A DNA stretch of 55,149 nt. Source: Chloroflexota bacterium. GTDB lineage: Bacteria > Chloroflexota > Chloroflexia > Thermomicrobiales > JADLAZ01. The position numbers were made by a program, and so were the translations under genes. This document shows, piece after piece, positions 1 to 8,191 of this stretch (its first letter is position 1; each line of letters begins with the position of its first letter). The DNA is taken from assembly GCA_020849725.1 (NCBI GenBank), contig JADLAZ010000150.1, forward strand, positions 1 through 55,149, given 5' to 3'. The notes under the pieces were generated by a model. The model ran no database searches and was not told where the DNA came from. It saw only the letters and a program-made list of their open reading frames with translations.

Positions 1-27
1 CGGCCGTGGCAAGGACAGGATGAGACG

Positions 28-1146
28 ATGACCGACGCGCCGCTCAAGCAGACGCCGTTGGCCGCGGTACACCGGGCCATGGGTGCGCGCATGGTCGAGT
101 TCGGCGGCTGGGACATGCCCGTCCAGTACCGCGGCATCATCGAGGAGCACCGCGCGGTGCGCACTGCCGCCGGTCTGTTCGACCTCGGCCACATGGGCCA
201 GGTCGAGGTGACCGGCCCGGACGCGGCAGCGTTTCTGAATTGGGTGGCGACCAATGATGTCGCGACGCTGGCCGAGGGGCATGCCCAGTACGCGCTGCTG
301 TGCCGCGACAACGGCGGCGTCATCGACGACATCCTGATCTACGCGCTGCACAGTTGGTTCCTTGTCGTCGTCAATGCGTCGAACACCGACAAGGACGTCC
401 GTTGGCTGCTGGCGCGCCGTGCCGAGCGCACTGGCCTGAACGTGGCCGTGCGCGATATCTCGGCAGCGACGATGATGCTGGCGCTGCAGGGGCCGCGCGC
501 GGCCACGATCCTGCAGCCGCTGACCGACCTGGCGCTCGACCCGCTGCCGGCCTTCGGCTGCGCCGAGGGCACGGTCGACGGCGTGGCGGCCATCGTCGCA
601 CGCACCGGCTACACCGGCGAGGACGGCTTCGAACTCTACTTCCCGCCCGAGCACGCCGAGCGCCTCTGGACAGCGCTGCTGGCGGCCGGCGAGCCGCACG
701 GTCTGCTGCCCATCGGCCTCGGCGCGCGCGACACGCTGCGGCTGGAGGCAAAGATGGCGCTCTACGGTCACGAGTTGACCGAGACAATCAACCCCTACGA
801 GGCGCGCCTCGGCTGGGCAGTGAAGCTGGACAAGGGCGACTTCATTGGCCGAACGGCGCTGACGGCGATCGACGCCGCTGGACCGGCGCGCAAGCTGGTC
901 GGTTTCAAGATGGTCGGCCGGGGCGTGCCGCGCGCCGACTACCCGCTCGTGCATGACGGCGAGGCGGTCGGCCACGTCACCAGCGGCACGATGTCGCCGA
1001 CGCTGGGCGAGGCGATCGGACTGGGCCTGGTGCGGTCGGACCTGGCCGGCGTCGGCCGCCCACTCCACATCCTGATCCGCGAGCGCCCGGTCGAGGCCGT
1101 TCAGGTGCCGACCCCCTTCTACCGCCGCCCGAAACGCGATGCGTAG
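28..1146 (+). CDS. gcvT: aminomethyltransferase (glycine cleavage T protein)
   Basis: T protein of the glycine cleavage system. It takes the aminomethyl group from lipoylated H protein, passes the methylene to tetrahydrofolate and releases ammonia. The 372 residues are the usual family length. Recognisable stretches are [13 protein letters not shown] near residue 49, GGVIDD at 96-101 (holding the catalytic Asp region), [10 protein letters not shown] near 195, and [19 protein letters not shown], followed by [15 protein letters not shown]. The ATG is preceded by AGGA. It is the first gene of a gcvT-gcvH-gcvPA run. Any promoter or glycine riboswitch would lie before the window. Confidence 0.97.
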   Translation: MTDAPLKQTPLAAVHRAMGARMVEFGGWDMPVQYRGIIEEHRAVRTAAGLFDLGHMGQVEVTGPDAAAFLNWVATNDVATLAEGHAQYALLCRDNGGVIDDILIYALHSWFLVVVNASNTDKDVRWLLARRAERTGLNVAVRDISAATMMLALQGPRAATILQPLTDLALDPLPAFGCAEGTVDGVAAIVARTGYTGEDGFELYFPPEHAERLWTALLAAGEPHGLLPIGLGARDTLRLEAKMALYGHELTETINPYEARLGWAVKLDKGDFIGRTALTAIDAAGPARKLVGFKMVGRGVPRADYPLVHDGEAVGHVTSGTMSPTLGEAIGLGLVRSDLAGVGRPLHILIRERPVEAVQVPTPFYRRPKRDA

Positions 1147-1197
1147 CTAGTAGCTAGAGTATTTCATCACTCATTGCTGGTCATGATGGAGGTGCCC

Positions 1198-1581
1198 GTG
1201 GCGACGCCGACTGACCGGGGCTATACCAAAGAGCATGAGTGGGCGCTGGTCGCAGGCGACGTCGCCACGATCGGCATCACCGATCATGCCCAGGATGCGC
1301 TGGGCGACATCGTCTTCCTGGAACTGCCCGAGGTCGGGCGCGTGCTGGCGCGCGACGAGCCACTGGGTGTGGTCGAGTCGGTCAAGGCTGTCTCTGACAT
1401 CTACGCCCCGCTCGGCGGCGAGGTGATCGAGGTCAACCAGGCGGCGATGGCCGGGCCGGAGATCGTGAACACCGATCCATACACGGCCGGCTGGCTGCTG
1501 CGCCTGCGCCTGAGCGACCCAACGGAAGTCGACCAACTCTTGTCCGCCGCCGCCTACGAGGCCGTGACAGAGGGAGAGTAA
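1198..1581 (+). CDS. gcvH: glycine cleavage system H protein
   Basis: Lipoyl carrier that shuttles the aminomethyl group between the P, T and L proteins. The lipoyl lysine lies in ESVKA (about residue 63), inside the family block VVESVKAVSDIYAP, and the start GYTKEHEW is diagnostic. I chose the GTG at 1198 because GGAGG at 1188-1192 sits 5 nt before it; ATGs at 1183 and 1186 overlap that ribosome site and give a longer N-terminus not expected for the family. The product is 127 aa, normal for GcvH. It lies about 50 nt downstream of gcvT. Confidence 0.95.
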   Translation: MATPTDRGYTKEHEWALVAGDVATIGITDHAQDALGDIVFLELPEVGRVLARDEPLGVVESVKAVSDIYAPLGGEVIEVNQAAMAGPEIVNTDPYTAGWLLRLRLSDPTEVDQLLSAAAYEAVTEGE

Positions 1582-1626
1582 GTCCCAAGCACTGGGTGCT
1601 GGAGTTTAGGACGGGCCTTCACACCC

Positions 1627-1716
1627 CGCCCTCGCCCACCGGGGTGGGCGAGGGCGCCAGTCGCTCCACACCAGCGCCGGTCCCTCTCCCTCTGGGAGAG
1701 GGTTAGGGTGAGGGTC
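1627..1716. repeat. REP-like intergenic hairpin pair between gcvH and gcvPA
   Basis: Two consecutive inverted repeats fill the gcvH-gcvPA gap. The first is a perfect 14-bp stem (1627-1640 with 1643-1656, loop GG). The second is CCCTCTCCC at 1682-1690 pairing with GGGAGAGGG at 1694-1702, followed by TTAGGGTGAGGGT. The second motif resembles a REP-like element found between genes in many GC-rich bacteria. It is probably transcribed within the gcv operon and could act as an mRNA stability or attenuation element. Confidence 0.7.
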
Positions 1717-1756
1717 GTTCCCCATCCCCCCACCACCCACCCCCATGGAGAGAGGC

Positions 1757-3097
1757 ATGTCATACAGCCCGCATACCGAGCAAGATCGCCAACGGATGCT
1801 GGCCACGGTCGGCGCCGCCAGCGTTGAGGAGCTGTTCAACGTCGTGCCGGAGCCGATCCGGTTTCCAACGCTCCAGTTGCCGGCCGCCCTCTCCGAGCTG
1901 GAGGCGGCTCAGGAACTGAGCGCACTGGCCAGCGAGAACCTGGATGCCAGCCGCTACCCGATCTTCCTCGGCGCGGGCGCGTACAACCACTACGTGCCGG
2001 CGTTGGTCAATCAACTCGTGCTGCGCGGCGAATTCTACACTGCCTACACGCCCTATCAGCCGGAGATCAGCCAGGGCACGTTGCAATCGATCTACGAGTA
2101 CCAGAGCATGGTCGCCGAACTGATGGGCATGGAGGTCTGCAACGCCTCGATGTACGATGGCGGCTCGGCGCTGGCCGAGGCGGCGGTCATGGCCATCAAC
2201 AGCACCCGGCGCGGCAAGGTGGTCGTCAGCCCAACCGTGCATCCGAACTACCGCGCGGTGCTGCGCACCTACGTGGCCGGCCAGTCGATTGAGATCGTCG
2301 AGCCGTCGCTGGCCGCCGGCCGCCTGACCACCGACCTGGACGCGGTGCGGGCCGCGCTCGGCCCCGACACGGCGGCGGTGATTGTCCAGTACCCGAACTT
2401 CCTCGGCGCCATCGAGGACCTGACGGCGCTGGCCGAGGCGGCGCACGCCGCCGGCGCGCTGCTGGTCGTCGCCGCCTATCCGATCGCGCTCGGGCTGCTG
2501 AAGCCGCCGGGCGCCTTCGACGCCGACATCGTCGTCGGTGAGGGGCAGTCCCTCGGCAACGCGCTCAGCTTCGGCGGGCCGTACGTCGGGATGTTCACCT
2601 GCAAGCAGCAGTTCATCCGCTCGATGCCCGGCCGACTGGTCGGTGCGACCGTCGATGTGCAGGGGCGGCGCGGCTACGTGCTGACGCTGCAGACGCGCGA
2701 GCAGCACATCCGGCGCGAGCGGGCGACGAGCAACATCTGCACCAACCAGGGGCTGAATGCGCTCATCGCCTGCCTCTACCTGGCGACGATGGGCAAGCAG
2801 GGGCTGCGCGACGTGGCCGAACTGTGCTACCACAAGGCGCATTACGCCGCCGGCCAGATCGCGGCGCTGCCCGGCTACCGCGTGCTGGATGGCGCACCGT
2901 TCTTCAACGAGTTCGTCGTTCAGTGCCCGCGGCCAGCGGCTGAGGTCAACGCGGCGCTGCTGGCGGCCGGCATCATCGGCGGCTACGCCCTGAGCCAGGA
3001 GTACCCTGGGTTGGGCCACGCACTGCTGCTAACGGTGACTGAATTGAACAGCCGGGCCGAGATCGACCGGCTGGTGGCAGCGCTGCCGGCGATGTGA
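1757..3097 (+). CDS. gcvPA: glycine dehydrogenase (decarboxylating) subunit 1
   Basis: Alpha subunit of the split P protein, which decarboxylates glycine and loads H protein. It begins SYSPHTEQDRQRML and carries the GcvPA blocks YTPYQPEISQGTLQ, MYDGGSALAEA and ERATSNICTNQGL. The product is 446 aa, normal for the split form. The ATG at 1757 is preferred because GGAGAGAGG lies just upstream; an in-frame ATG at 1745 would overlap that site. The PLP-binding lysine belongs to the partner subunit GcvPB, which is not encoded downstream here: the next gene is der. Confidence 0.95.
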   Translation: MSYSPHTEQDRQRMLATVGAASVEELFNVVPEPIRFPTLQLPAALSELEAAQELSALASENLDASRYPIFLGAGAYNHYVPALVNQLVLRGEFYTAYTPYQPEISQGTLQSIYEYQSMVAELMGMEVCNASMYDGGSALAEAAVMAINSTRRGKVVVSPTVHPNYRAVLRTYVAGQSIEIVEPSLAAGRLTTDLDAVRAALGPDTAAVIVQYPNFLGAIEDLTALAEAAHAAGALLVVAAYPIALGLLKPPGAFDADIVVGEGQSLGNALSFGGPYVGMFTCKQQFIRSMPGRLVGATVDVQGRRGYVLTLQTREQHIRRERATSNICTNQGLNALIACLYLATMGKQGLRDVAELCYHKAHYAAGQIAALPGYRVLDGAPFFNEFVVQCPRPAAEVNAALLAAGIIGGYALSQEYPGLGHALLLTVTELNSRAEIDRLVAALPAM

Positions 3098-3158
3098 TGA
3101 GTGATGAGTAATGAGTGAGGAACGAAGTTTCTTCATCACTCATCACTCATCACTCATC
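3098..3158. repeat. ATGAGTGATGAG-family imperfect inverted repeat
   Basis: The spacer after gcvPA holds heptameric ATGAGTG/GTGATGAG units on the left and TCATCACTCATCACTCAT on the right, which fold into a long imperfect hairpin. The same motif recurs at 5190-5229 and 42341-42384, with partial copies at 1164-1175 and 7341-7358, so it is a dispersed repeat family rather than a single terminator. A run of T after the hairpin is absent. Confidence 0.65.
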
Positions 3159-3175
3159 GTGCTGCCGCCGTGCGC

Positions 3176-3181
3176 TATACT
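3176..3181 (+). promoter_or_regulatory. possible -10 element of der
   Basis: TATACT lies about 35 nt before the GTG of der. No good -35 box is visible at the normal distance (the ATGAGTG repeat occupies it), so this is a candidate only. Confidence 0.35.
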
Positions 3182-3214
3182 TCGGGCGGTTGTCGCGCCG
3201 TGCGGAGGATGCGC

Positions 3215-4552
3215 GTGTCCAAGCCTGTTGTCGCCATCGTCGGCCGGCCGAACGTCGGCAAGTCGACGCTGTTCAATCGCATCGTTGGCGAGCGCCAGGC
3301 GATCATCGAGGATGAGCCGGGCACGACGCGCGACCGACTCTACGGCCAGGCTGACTGGAATGGCGTCGCCTTCACACTTATCGACACGGGCGGCATTCAG
3401 CTCACGACGCCGGGCGATGATCCGGCCGAGGCGCTGGTCGAGCAGGTGCGCGGCCAGGCCGAAATAGCCATCGCCGAGGCCGAGGCCATCATCTTCGTCG
3501 TCGACGTGCGCGACGGCATCACCACTGCCGACGAGCTGGTCGGCGCAGCGCTGCGCCAATCGGGCAAGCCGGTGGTGTTGGCAGCTAACAAGGCCGACTC
3601 GGACCAGTGGCGGCTGGCGGCAGCCGAGTTCTACCAGATGGGCCTGGGCGAACCGGTCGCCATCTCGGCCTATCATGGCAGCGCCATCGGCGACCTGCTC
3701 GACGCACTGACGGCGCTGCTGCCGCCCAGCCCGCTGCCCGACGAGGACGACGACGATATCCAGGTCGCCATCGTCGGTCGGCCGAATGTCGGCAAGTCGG
3801 CGCTGCTGAACGCGCTGCTGGGCAAGACCCGCACCATCGTCAGTCCGGTGCCAGGCACGACGCGCGACGCGATCGACACGCAGGTCGAGTGGAACGGCAA
3901 GCTCGTCACGCTGATCGACACGGCCGGAATCCGGCGGCGCGGCAAGGTCGCCTACGGCGTCGAGCAGTACAGCGTCATCCGCTCGCTGCGGGCGGTCAAC
4001 CGCGCCGACGTCGTGCTGCTGGTGATCGACGCGGCCGAGGGGCTGACGGCTCAGGATGCTCACATCGCCGGCTACGCCCGCGACGAGTACAAGGGCATCG
4101 TCATCGTCATGAACAAGTGGGACCTCGTGCCGAAGGACTCGAACACGATGGCTCGCTACGCCGATGGCGTGCGGCGGGAGTTCGACTGGCTGGCGCATGC
4201 GCCGGTCATCTTCGTGTCGGCGCTGACTGGGCAGCGGGTGCCGCTGCTGCCGGAGGCTGTCCTGCAGGTGGCAGCCGAGCGCAGCCAGCGCGTGCCGACC
4301 GGCGCACTGAACCGGCTGCTGCGCGACGCTTTCGAGGAGCACCCGGCGCCGGCGCGGGCGGGCCGGCGGCAGAAGTTTTTCTACGCCACGCAACCAGCGA
4401 CAAAGCCGCCCACCTTCGTCGTGTACATCACCGACCCGGAGGCGCTGCACTTCTCCTACAAGCGCTATCTGGAGAACGCGATCCGCCGCGAGTACGGATT
4501 TGCCGGTGTGCCGCTGCGGCTGTCCTTCCGGGCACGGGGCGGCCCCGACTAA
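3215..4552 (+). CDS. der: ribosome biogenesis GTPase Der (EngA)
   Basis: Double-GTPase needed for 50S subunit maturation. Two G domains are plain: the first G1 motif GRPNVGKST is near residue 10 with DTGG later, and the second GRPNVGKSALLNALLG is near residue 187 with DTAGIRRRGK and NKWDLV. A C-terminal KH-like domain follows and ends RLSFRARG. The 445-aa length is typical. GTG at 3215 is chosen because GGAGG at 3204-3208 is 6 nt upstream; the nearby ATG at 3209 directly abuts the ribosome site. plsY follows after 14 nt, suggesting cotranscription. Confidence 0.96.
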   Translation: MSKPVVAIVGRPNVGKSTLFNRIVGERQAIIEDEPGTTRDRLYGQADWNGVAFTLIDTGGIQLTTPGDDPAEALVEQVRGQAEIAIAEAEAIIFVVDVRDGITTADELVGAALRQSGKPVVLAANKADSDQWRLAAAEFYQMGLGEPVAISAYHGSAIGDLLDALTALLPPSPLPDEDDDDIQVAIVGRPNVGKSALLNALLGKTRTIVSPVPGTTRDAIDTQVEWNGKLVTLIDTAGIRRRGKVAYGVEQYSVIRSLRAVNRADVVLLVIDAAEGLTAQDAHIAGYARDEYKGIVIVMNKWDLVPKDSNTMARYADGVRREFDWLAHAPVIFVSALTGQRVPLLPEAVLQVAAERSQRVPTGALNRLLRDAFEEHPAPARAGRRQKFFYATQPATKPPTFVVYITDPEALHFSYKRYLENAIRREYGFAGVPLRLSFRARGGPD

Positions 4553-4566
4553 CACGAGGAGCAGCG

Positions 4567-5193
4567 ATGCCCCTGCTGATAGCGGCGCTGGCGGTGGCCG
4601 GCGCCTACCTGCTGGGCGGAATCCCAACCGGGCTGCTACTGGGCCGCTGGCTCAAAGGCATCGACCTGCGCCAGTACGGCAGCGGCAAGACCGGCGCAAC
4701 CAACGCGGCCCGCACGCTCGGCGCCCGCATCTCCATCGTGGTGTTTGTCCTCGATGCGCTCAAGGGGCTGGTCGCGGTGCTGCTGGCGCGCTGGCTGACG
4801 GGCGGCAATGCCTGGATCGAGGCGCTCGCCGGCGTCGCGGCGATCGCGGGCCACTGCTGGTCGCCGTACATCGGCTTCACCGGCGGACGAGGGGTGGCGA
4901 CCGGCGCCGGCGCCGCGCTGGTCATCGCGCCCTGGGCGGTGCTGCTGGCGGCGCCGGTGGGACTGATCGTGGCGCTGACGACCCGCTACATGTCGCTCGT
5001 GTCGCTCTTCGGCGCGGTCAGCGTGCCCGTGGCGATCGCTCTGGCCGCGCTGCTCGGCTGGCTGCCACCCGGTACCATTGTCTTTGGCGTGCTGGGCGGT
5101 GCGTTGATCATCATTATGCACCGTGACAACATCCGCCGGTTGCTGGCCGGCACGGAACGGAAGATTGGGGAACGGGCAACGAGTACAAAGTGA
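4567..5193 (+). CDS. plsY: glycerol-3-phosphate acyltransferase PlsY
   Basis: Membrane acyltransferase that uses acyl-phosphate to acylate glycerol-3-phosphate, the first step of phospholipid synthesis. Family signatures are GGIPTGLLLGRW near the N-terminus, the glycine-rich QYGSGKTGATNAARTLG loop, and GHCWSPYIGFTGGRGVATGAG in the middle. The 208 residues are hydrophobic with several membrane spans. The ATG is preceded by GAGGAGC. It directly follows der and precedes argS. Confidence 0.95.
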   Translation: MPLLIAALAVAGAYLLGGIPTGLLLGRWLKGIDLRQYGSGKTGATNAARTLGARISIVVFVLDALKGLVAVLLARWLTGGNAWIEALAGVAAIAGHCWSPYIGFTGGRGVATGAGAALVIAPWAVLLAAPVGLIVALTTRYMSLVSLFGAVSVPVAIALAALLGWLPPGTIVFGVLGGALIIIMHRDNIRRLLAGTERKIGERATSTK

Positions 5194-5229
5194 TGAGTGG
5201 AGGTGCGTTCTACTTATCACTCATCACTG
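5190..5229. repeat. ATGAGTGATGAG-family hairpin between plsY and argS
   Basis: GTGATGAGT at the plsY stop pairs with ACTCATCAC about 20 nt downstream. This is another copy of the junction repeat seen after gcvPA and between the sugar ABC genes. The plsY stop codon lies within the left arm. Confidence 0.6.
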
Positions 5230-5243
5230 ACTGAGGGGGCGGG

Positions 5244-7349
5244 GTGGATAACGAGCGGCACGTGATTGAGGCGATCCGGACGGCACTGGTCGAACTGGGC
5301 TTTGGCGAGCGCTCAGTCCACCTGCGCCAGATCCCGTTCAACGGCGCCTGGGGCTACGCGACGACGATCGCGATGCAACTGGCCAGCGAGCAGGTGAGCG
5401 CGCGCGCGACGGCCACTGGCGACGGCCTCTCCAAGAAGGAGGCCAAACAGCGCGAGCAGGGGCTGATGCAGGCCGAGGCACAGGCAGTGGCCGGCCGGCT
5501 GGCCGAGGCGCTGCTGGCCAGCGGCGGCTTCAGCCGCGTCGAGGCGGTGCGCGGCTACGTCAATATCTATGTTGATGCCGGCGCGGTTGCCGCGACGCTG
5601 GTGCGGCGCGTCCTACACGAGGGTGAGCGCTACGGGCAAGGTCCCGAGCGCGCCGACCGCGTCATGATCGAGTATTCCCAGCCCAACACCCACAAGTCGT
5701 TCCATGTCGGCCACCTGCGCAATGCCGCGCTCGGCAGCGCGCTGCTGGCGATCCTGCGCTTCGCGGGCTTCCCGGTGCTGGCCGCCAACTACATCGGCGA
5801 CATCGGCCTGCACGTCATCAAGACGCTCTGGTGCTACCGCGCCTTCCACCAGCACGACGTGCCGGCGACGGACAAGGGGCGCTGGCTGGGCCAGCTCTAC
5901 GCCGAGGCCGAGGCGCGCCTGCGCTATCGCGACGACGTCGTGCAGTTCCTGCAGACGCTGACCGAGGCGGAGTACTTCCGACCGTCGGCCGACCGACTGG
6001 TGAAAGAGGTGCTGCGGCGGGGCGCGCCGAGCATCGACATCGCCTACCTGCTGGGCCGGATCGATTTCTTGCAGAAGCTGGACGTGCGCAAGTTCCGCGA
6101 GCCAGCCACCGTGCGGGTCTTCTTCGAGCTGCTCGGCCCGTGGCTGCGCGACCAAATCGACCAGGAGCGGGTGCCGGCCGAGCACCTGGCGACCTGGGAA
6201 GCGCTGCACGCGCACATCGCCTGGTGGGATCACGGCGCCGACTGGGAGCAGGCGATCAAGGACACCTTCCAGGAGTGGGAGCGCAAGGACCCCGAGCTGC
6301 TGACGCTGTGGCAGGTGACGCGCCAATGGAGCCTGGACGAGTTCATGGCCCTCTACGCCGAACTCGATGTCCCATTCGACCTCTGGTTCTATGAGAGCGA
6401 AGTTGAGGAGCCGGGGCGCGCCATCGTGCAGGAGCTGCTGGAGCGCGGCATTGCCGAGATCAGCGATGGGCTACCGGTGGTCAAGATCGACGAGCAACTC
6501 GGTCTGGAGACGGAGAAATACCGCGTGCTGCCGATCCTGCGCTCGGACGGCACGACGCTGTATAGCACGAAGGACCTGGCGCTGGCGCGGGTGAAGTTCG
6601 AGCAGTACCAGATCGACCGCTCGCTCTACGTGATCGATGTGCGCCAGTCGCTGTACATGCAGCAGATTTTCAAGATATTGGAGCTGTGGGGTTTCCCGCA
6701 GGCTGCCATGTGTTTCCACCTCGGCTACGAGTTCGTGGCAATGCCGGACGGGGCGATGAGCTCGCGCAAGGGCAACGTCATCGTGCTGGAGGACGTGCTG
6801 GAGGAGGCGCTGCTGCGGGCGCGGGCGATCATCGAGGAGAAGAACCCGGAGCTGACCACGACACAGAAGGAGCAGATCAGCCGGCAGGTGGCGATCGGCA
6901 GCCTCAAGTACTACATGCTCAGCCGCGACCGCAACAGCGTCATCATCTTCGACTGGGACAAGGCGCTCAGTTTTGACGGCCAGGCGGCGCCATACATCCA
7001 GTACGCTCACGCCCGCGCCTGCCGCATCCTGGAGCGGTCTGAGACGGTCATCGCACCCGACCAGGAACTGGTCTTCTCTGAGTTGACGACGGAGGAGATC
7101 ACGCTGACCCAGGAGCTATCGCGCTTCGGGGCCGAGGTCGAGCGGGCGGCGGCCGGCTACAACCCACTTCAGATCGCCAACTACGTCTACCACCTGGCGA
7201 AGATCTTCAACGACTTCTACCATGCCTGTCCGGTCAACTCCGCGCCGGAGCCACGGCGCACGGCGCGGCTGGCGCTGGTGGCGGCGACGCGGCAGGTGCT
7301 GGCGACTGGCTTGCGGCTGCTCGGCATCGCCGCGCCGGACGTGATGTGA
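5244..7349 (+). CDS. argS: arginyl-tRNA synthetase
   Basis: Class I synthetase charging tRNA-Arg. The HIGH motif appears as FHVGHLRNA (HVGH at 154-157) after NTHKSFHVGH, and the KMSKS equivalent is MSSRKGNV in the C-terminal half. A C-terminal anticodon-binding domain follows (RILERSETV, ending LLGIAAPDVM). At 701 aa it is longer than the usual 550-600: extra sequence lies at about residues 230-335, between LGQLYAEAEARL and IKDTFQEWERKDPE. The GTG start has a G-rich ribosome site (GAGGGGGCGGGG). It probably belongs to the der-plsY transcription unit. Confidence 0.96.
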   Translation: MDNERHVIEAIRTALVELGFGERSVHLRQIPFNGAWGYATTIAMQLASEQVSARATATGDGLSKKEAKQREQGLMQAEAQAVAGRLAEALLASGGFSRVEAVRGYVNIYVDAGAVAATLVRRVLHEGERYGQGPERADRVMIEYSQPNTHKSFHVGHLRNAALGSALLAILRFAGFPVLAANYIGDIGLHVIKTLWCYRAFHQHDVPATDKGRWLGQLYAEAEARLRYRDDVVQFLQTLTEAEYFRPSADRLVKEVLRRGAPSIDIAYLLGRIDFLQKLDVRKFREPATVRVFFELLGPWLRDQIDQERVPAEHLATWEALHAHIAWWDHGADWEQAIKDTFQEWERKDPELLTLWQVTRQWSLDEFMALYAELDVPFDLWFYESEVEEPGRAIVQELLERGIAEISDGLPVVKIDEQLGLETEKYRVLPILRSDGTTLYSTKDLALARVKFEQYQIDRSLYVIDVRQSLYMQQIFKILELWGFPQAAMCFHLGYEFVAMPDGAMSSRKGNVIVLEDVLEEALLRARAIIEEKNPELTTTQKEQISRQVAIGSLKYYMLSRDRNSVIIFDWDKALSFDGQAAPYIQYAHARACRILERSETVIAPDQELVFSELTTEEITLTQELSRFGAEVERAAAGYNPLQIANYVYHLAKIFNDFYHACPVNSAPEPRRTARLALVAATRQVLATGLRLLGIAAPDVM

Positions 7350-7369
7350 TGAGTGATGAGGGGATACGG

Positions 7370-7969
7370 ATGGGCGTGACGCAGTACCGCATTACGGTGG
7401 CGGACCTGGAGTTGATGCCGGCGGACGGCAACCGCTACGAGGTGATCGACGGAGAGCTATACGTGACACATGCGCCGCACGCGGACCACCAGGACGTCAT
7501 CGAGCAGATCAAGGCCGGGTTGCGCGCCTGGGATCCCGAGCGGACCCATGGCTGGGTGCTGGAGGGCGCCGGAGTCATCTTCTCCGTCGATGACGGCGTG
7601 ATTCCCGATCTAGTGTGGGTCAGCACGGCGCGCTATGCCGAGGTTCTCGTCGATCCGAAGACGGGCACGCGCGACGGCCGGCTCCACGCCGCGCCCGATC
7701 TCGTCGTGGAGGTGCTATCAGCGGGGGCGGCGCATGAGGATCGCGACCGGCGCATCAAGTTGGCGCTCTACTCACGGCGCGGCGTGAAGGAGTACTGGAT
7801 CGCCGATCGAGCGACGCGGCGCGTCGAGGCGTTCCGGCGCGACGAGAACGCGGTGCTGGTGCTAGTGGCGACGCTGACCGACGCCGACCGGTTGACGTCG
7901 CCACTGCTGCCGGACTTCACGTTGCTGGCGGCGCACATCTTCCGGCTGCCGCCGGGCCTGCCGGCGTAG
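7370..7969 (+). CDS. Uma2 family (DUF820) PD-(D/E)XK nuclease-like protein
   Basis: Protein of the Uma2 family, a restriction-endonuclease-fold group common in cyanobacteria and Chloroflexota whose role is unproven. Typical blocks are GNRYEVIDGELYV near the N-terminus, VIPDLVWVS (conserved PD), DLVVEVLSAGAAHEDRDRRIKLALYSRRGVKEYWIAD (E and K of the nuclease core) and TSPLLPDFTL at the end. ATG at 7370 has GAGGGGA upstream; an in-frame ATG at 7349 overlaps the argS stop. There is no adjacent methylase or toxin partner. Confidence 0.85.
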   Translation: MGVTQYRITVADLELMPADGNRYEVIDGELYVTHAPHADHQDVIEQIKAGLRAWDPERTHGWVLEGAGVIFSVDDGVIPDLVWVSTARYAEVLVDPKTGTRDGRLHAAPDLVVEVLSAGAAHEDRDRRIKLALYSRRGVKEYWIADRATRRVEAFRRDENAVLVLVATLTDADRLTSPLLPDFTLLAAHIFRLPPGLPA

Positions 7970-7986
7970 TAGGCCAGTGGGCTGGG

Positions 7987-8031
7987 GATGCCAAGGATGC
8001 CAAGGACGCCAAGGATGCCAAGGACGCCAAG
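7987..8031. repeat. five tandem 9-bp units (GATGCCAAG / GACGCCAAG)
   Basis: Five head-to-tail copies of GAYGCCAAG occupy exactly 45 bp just after the Uma2 gene, with C/T variation at the third base. The tract is open in some frames but no plausible protein covers it. Confidence 0.85.
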
Positions 8032-8127
8032 GTGATCAGTCCTGGGGAGGTGAGTATCTTGCCGGGTCTGGTGGACGCGCGGCGAGGGTCCCCTGGCCTC
8101 GCCAGCGCGCGGCTGGTCCTGGTGACC

Positions 8128-8177
8128 GGGCAGCCCCTTGTGGCTGCCCGTAGGGGCGCTTCGCGAAGCGCCCCTAC
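8128..8177. repeat. double hairpin with 28-bp palindrome (GTAGGGGCG family)
   Basis: GGGCAGCC...GGCTGCCC forms a first stem at 8128-8149. Immediately after it, a perfect 28-bp palindrome runs 8150-8177 with half-site GTAGGGGCGCTTCG. A second, nearly identical copy occurs at 32599-32626. The pair suggests a mobile or amplified intergenic element rather than a gene-specific terminator. Confidence 0.8.
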
Positions 8178-8191
8178 CCGCTGCCCACTGA

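Noticed and set aside
1..27. Glycine riboswitch before gcvT
   Set aside because: Only 27 nt are available, so nothing can be said; no partial motif is visible.
3143..4627. A 494-codon minus-strand frame opposite der
   Set aside because: der has full domain support; the antisense is Arg/His/Gln-rich without motifs.
8150..8177. Intrinsic terminator for the Uma2 gene
   Set aside because: There is no U-tract, and a second copy elsewhere shows that it is a repeat element; a terminator role was not assigned.
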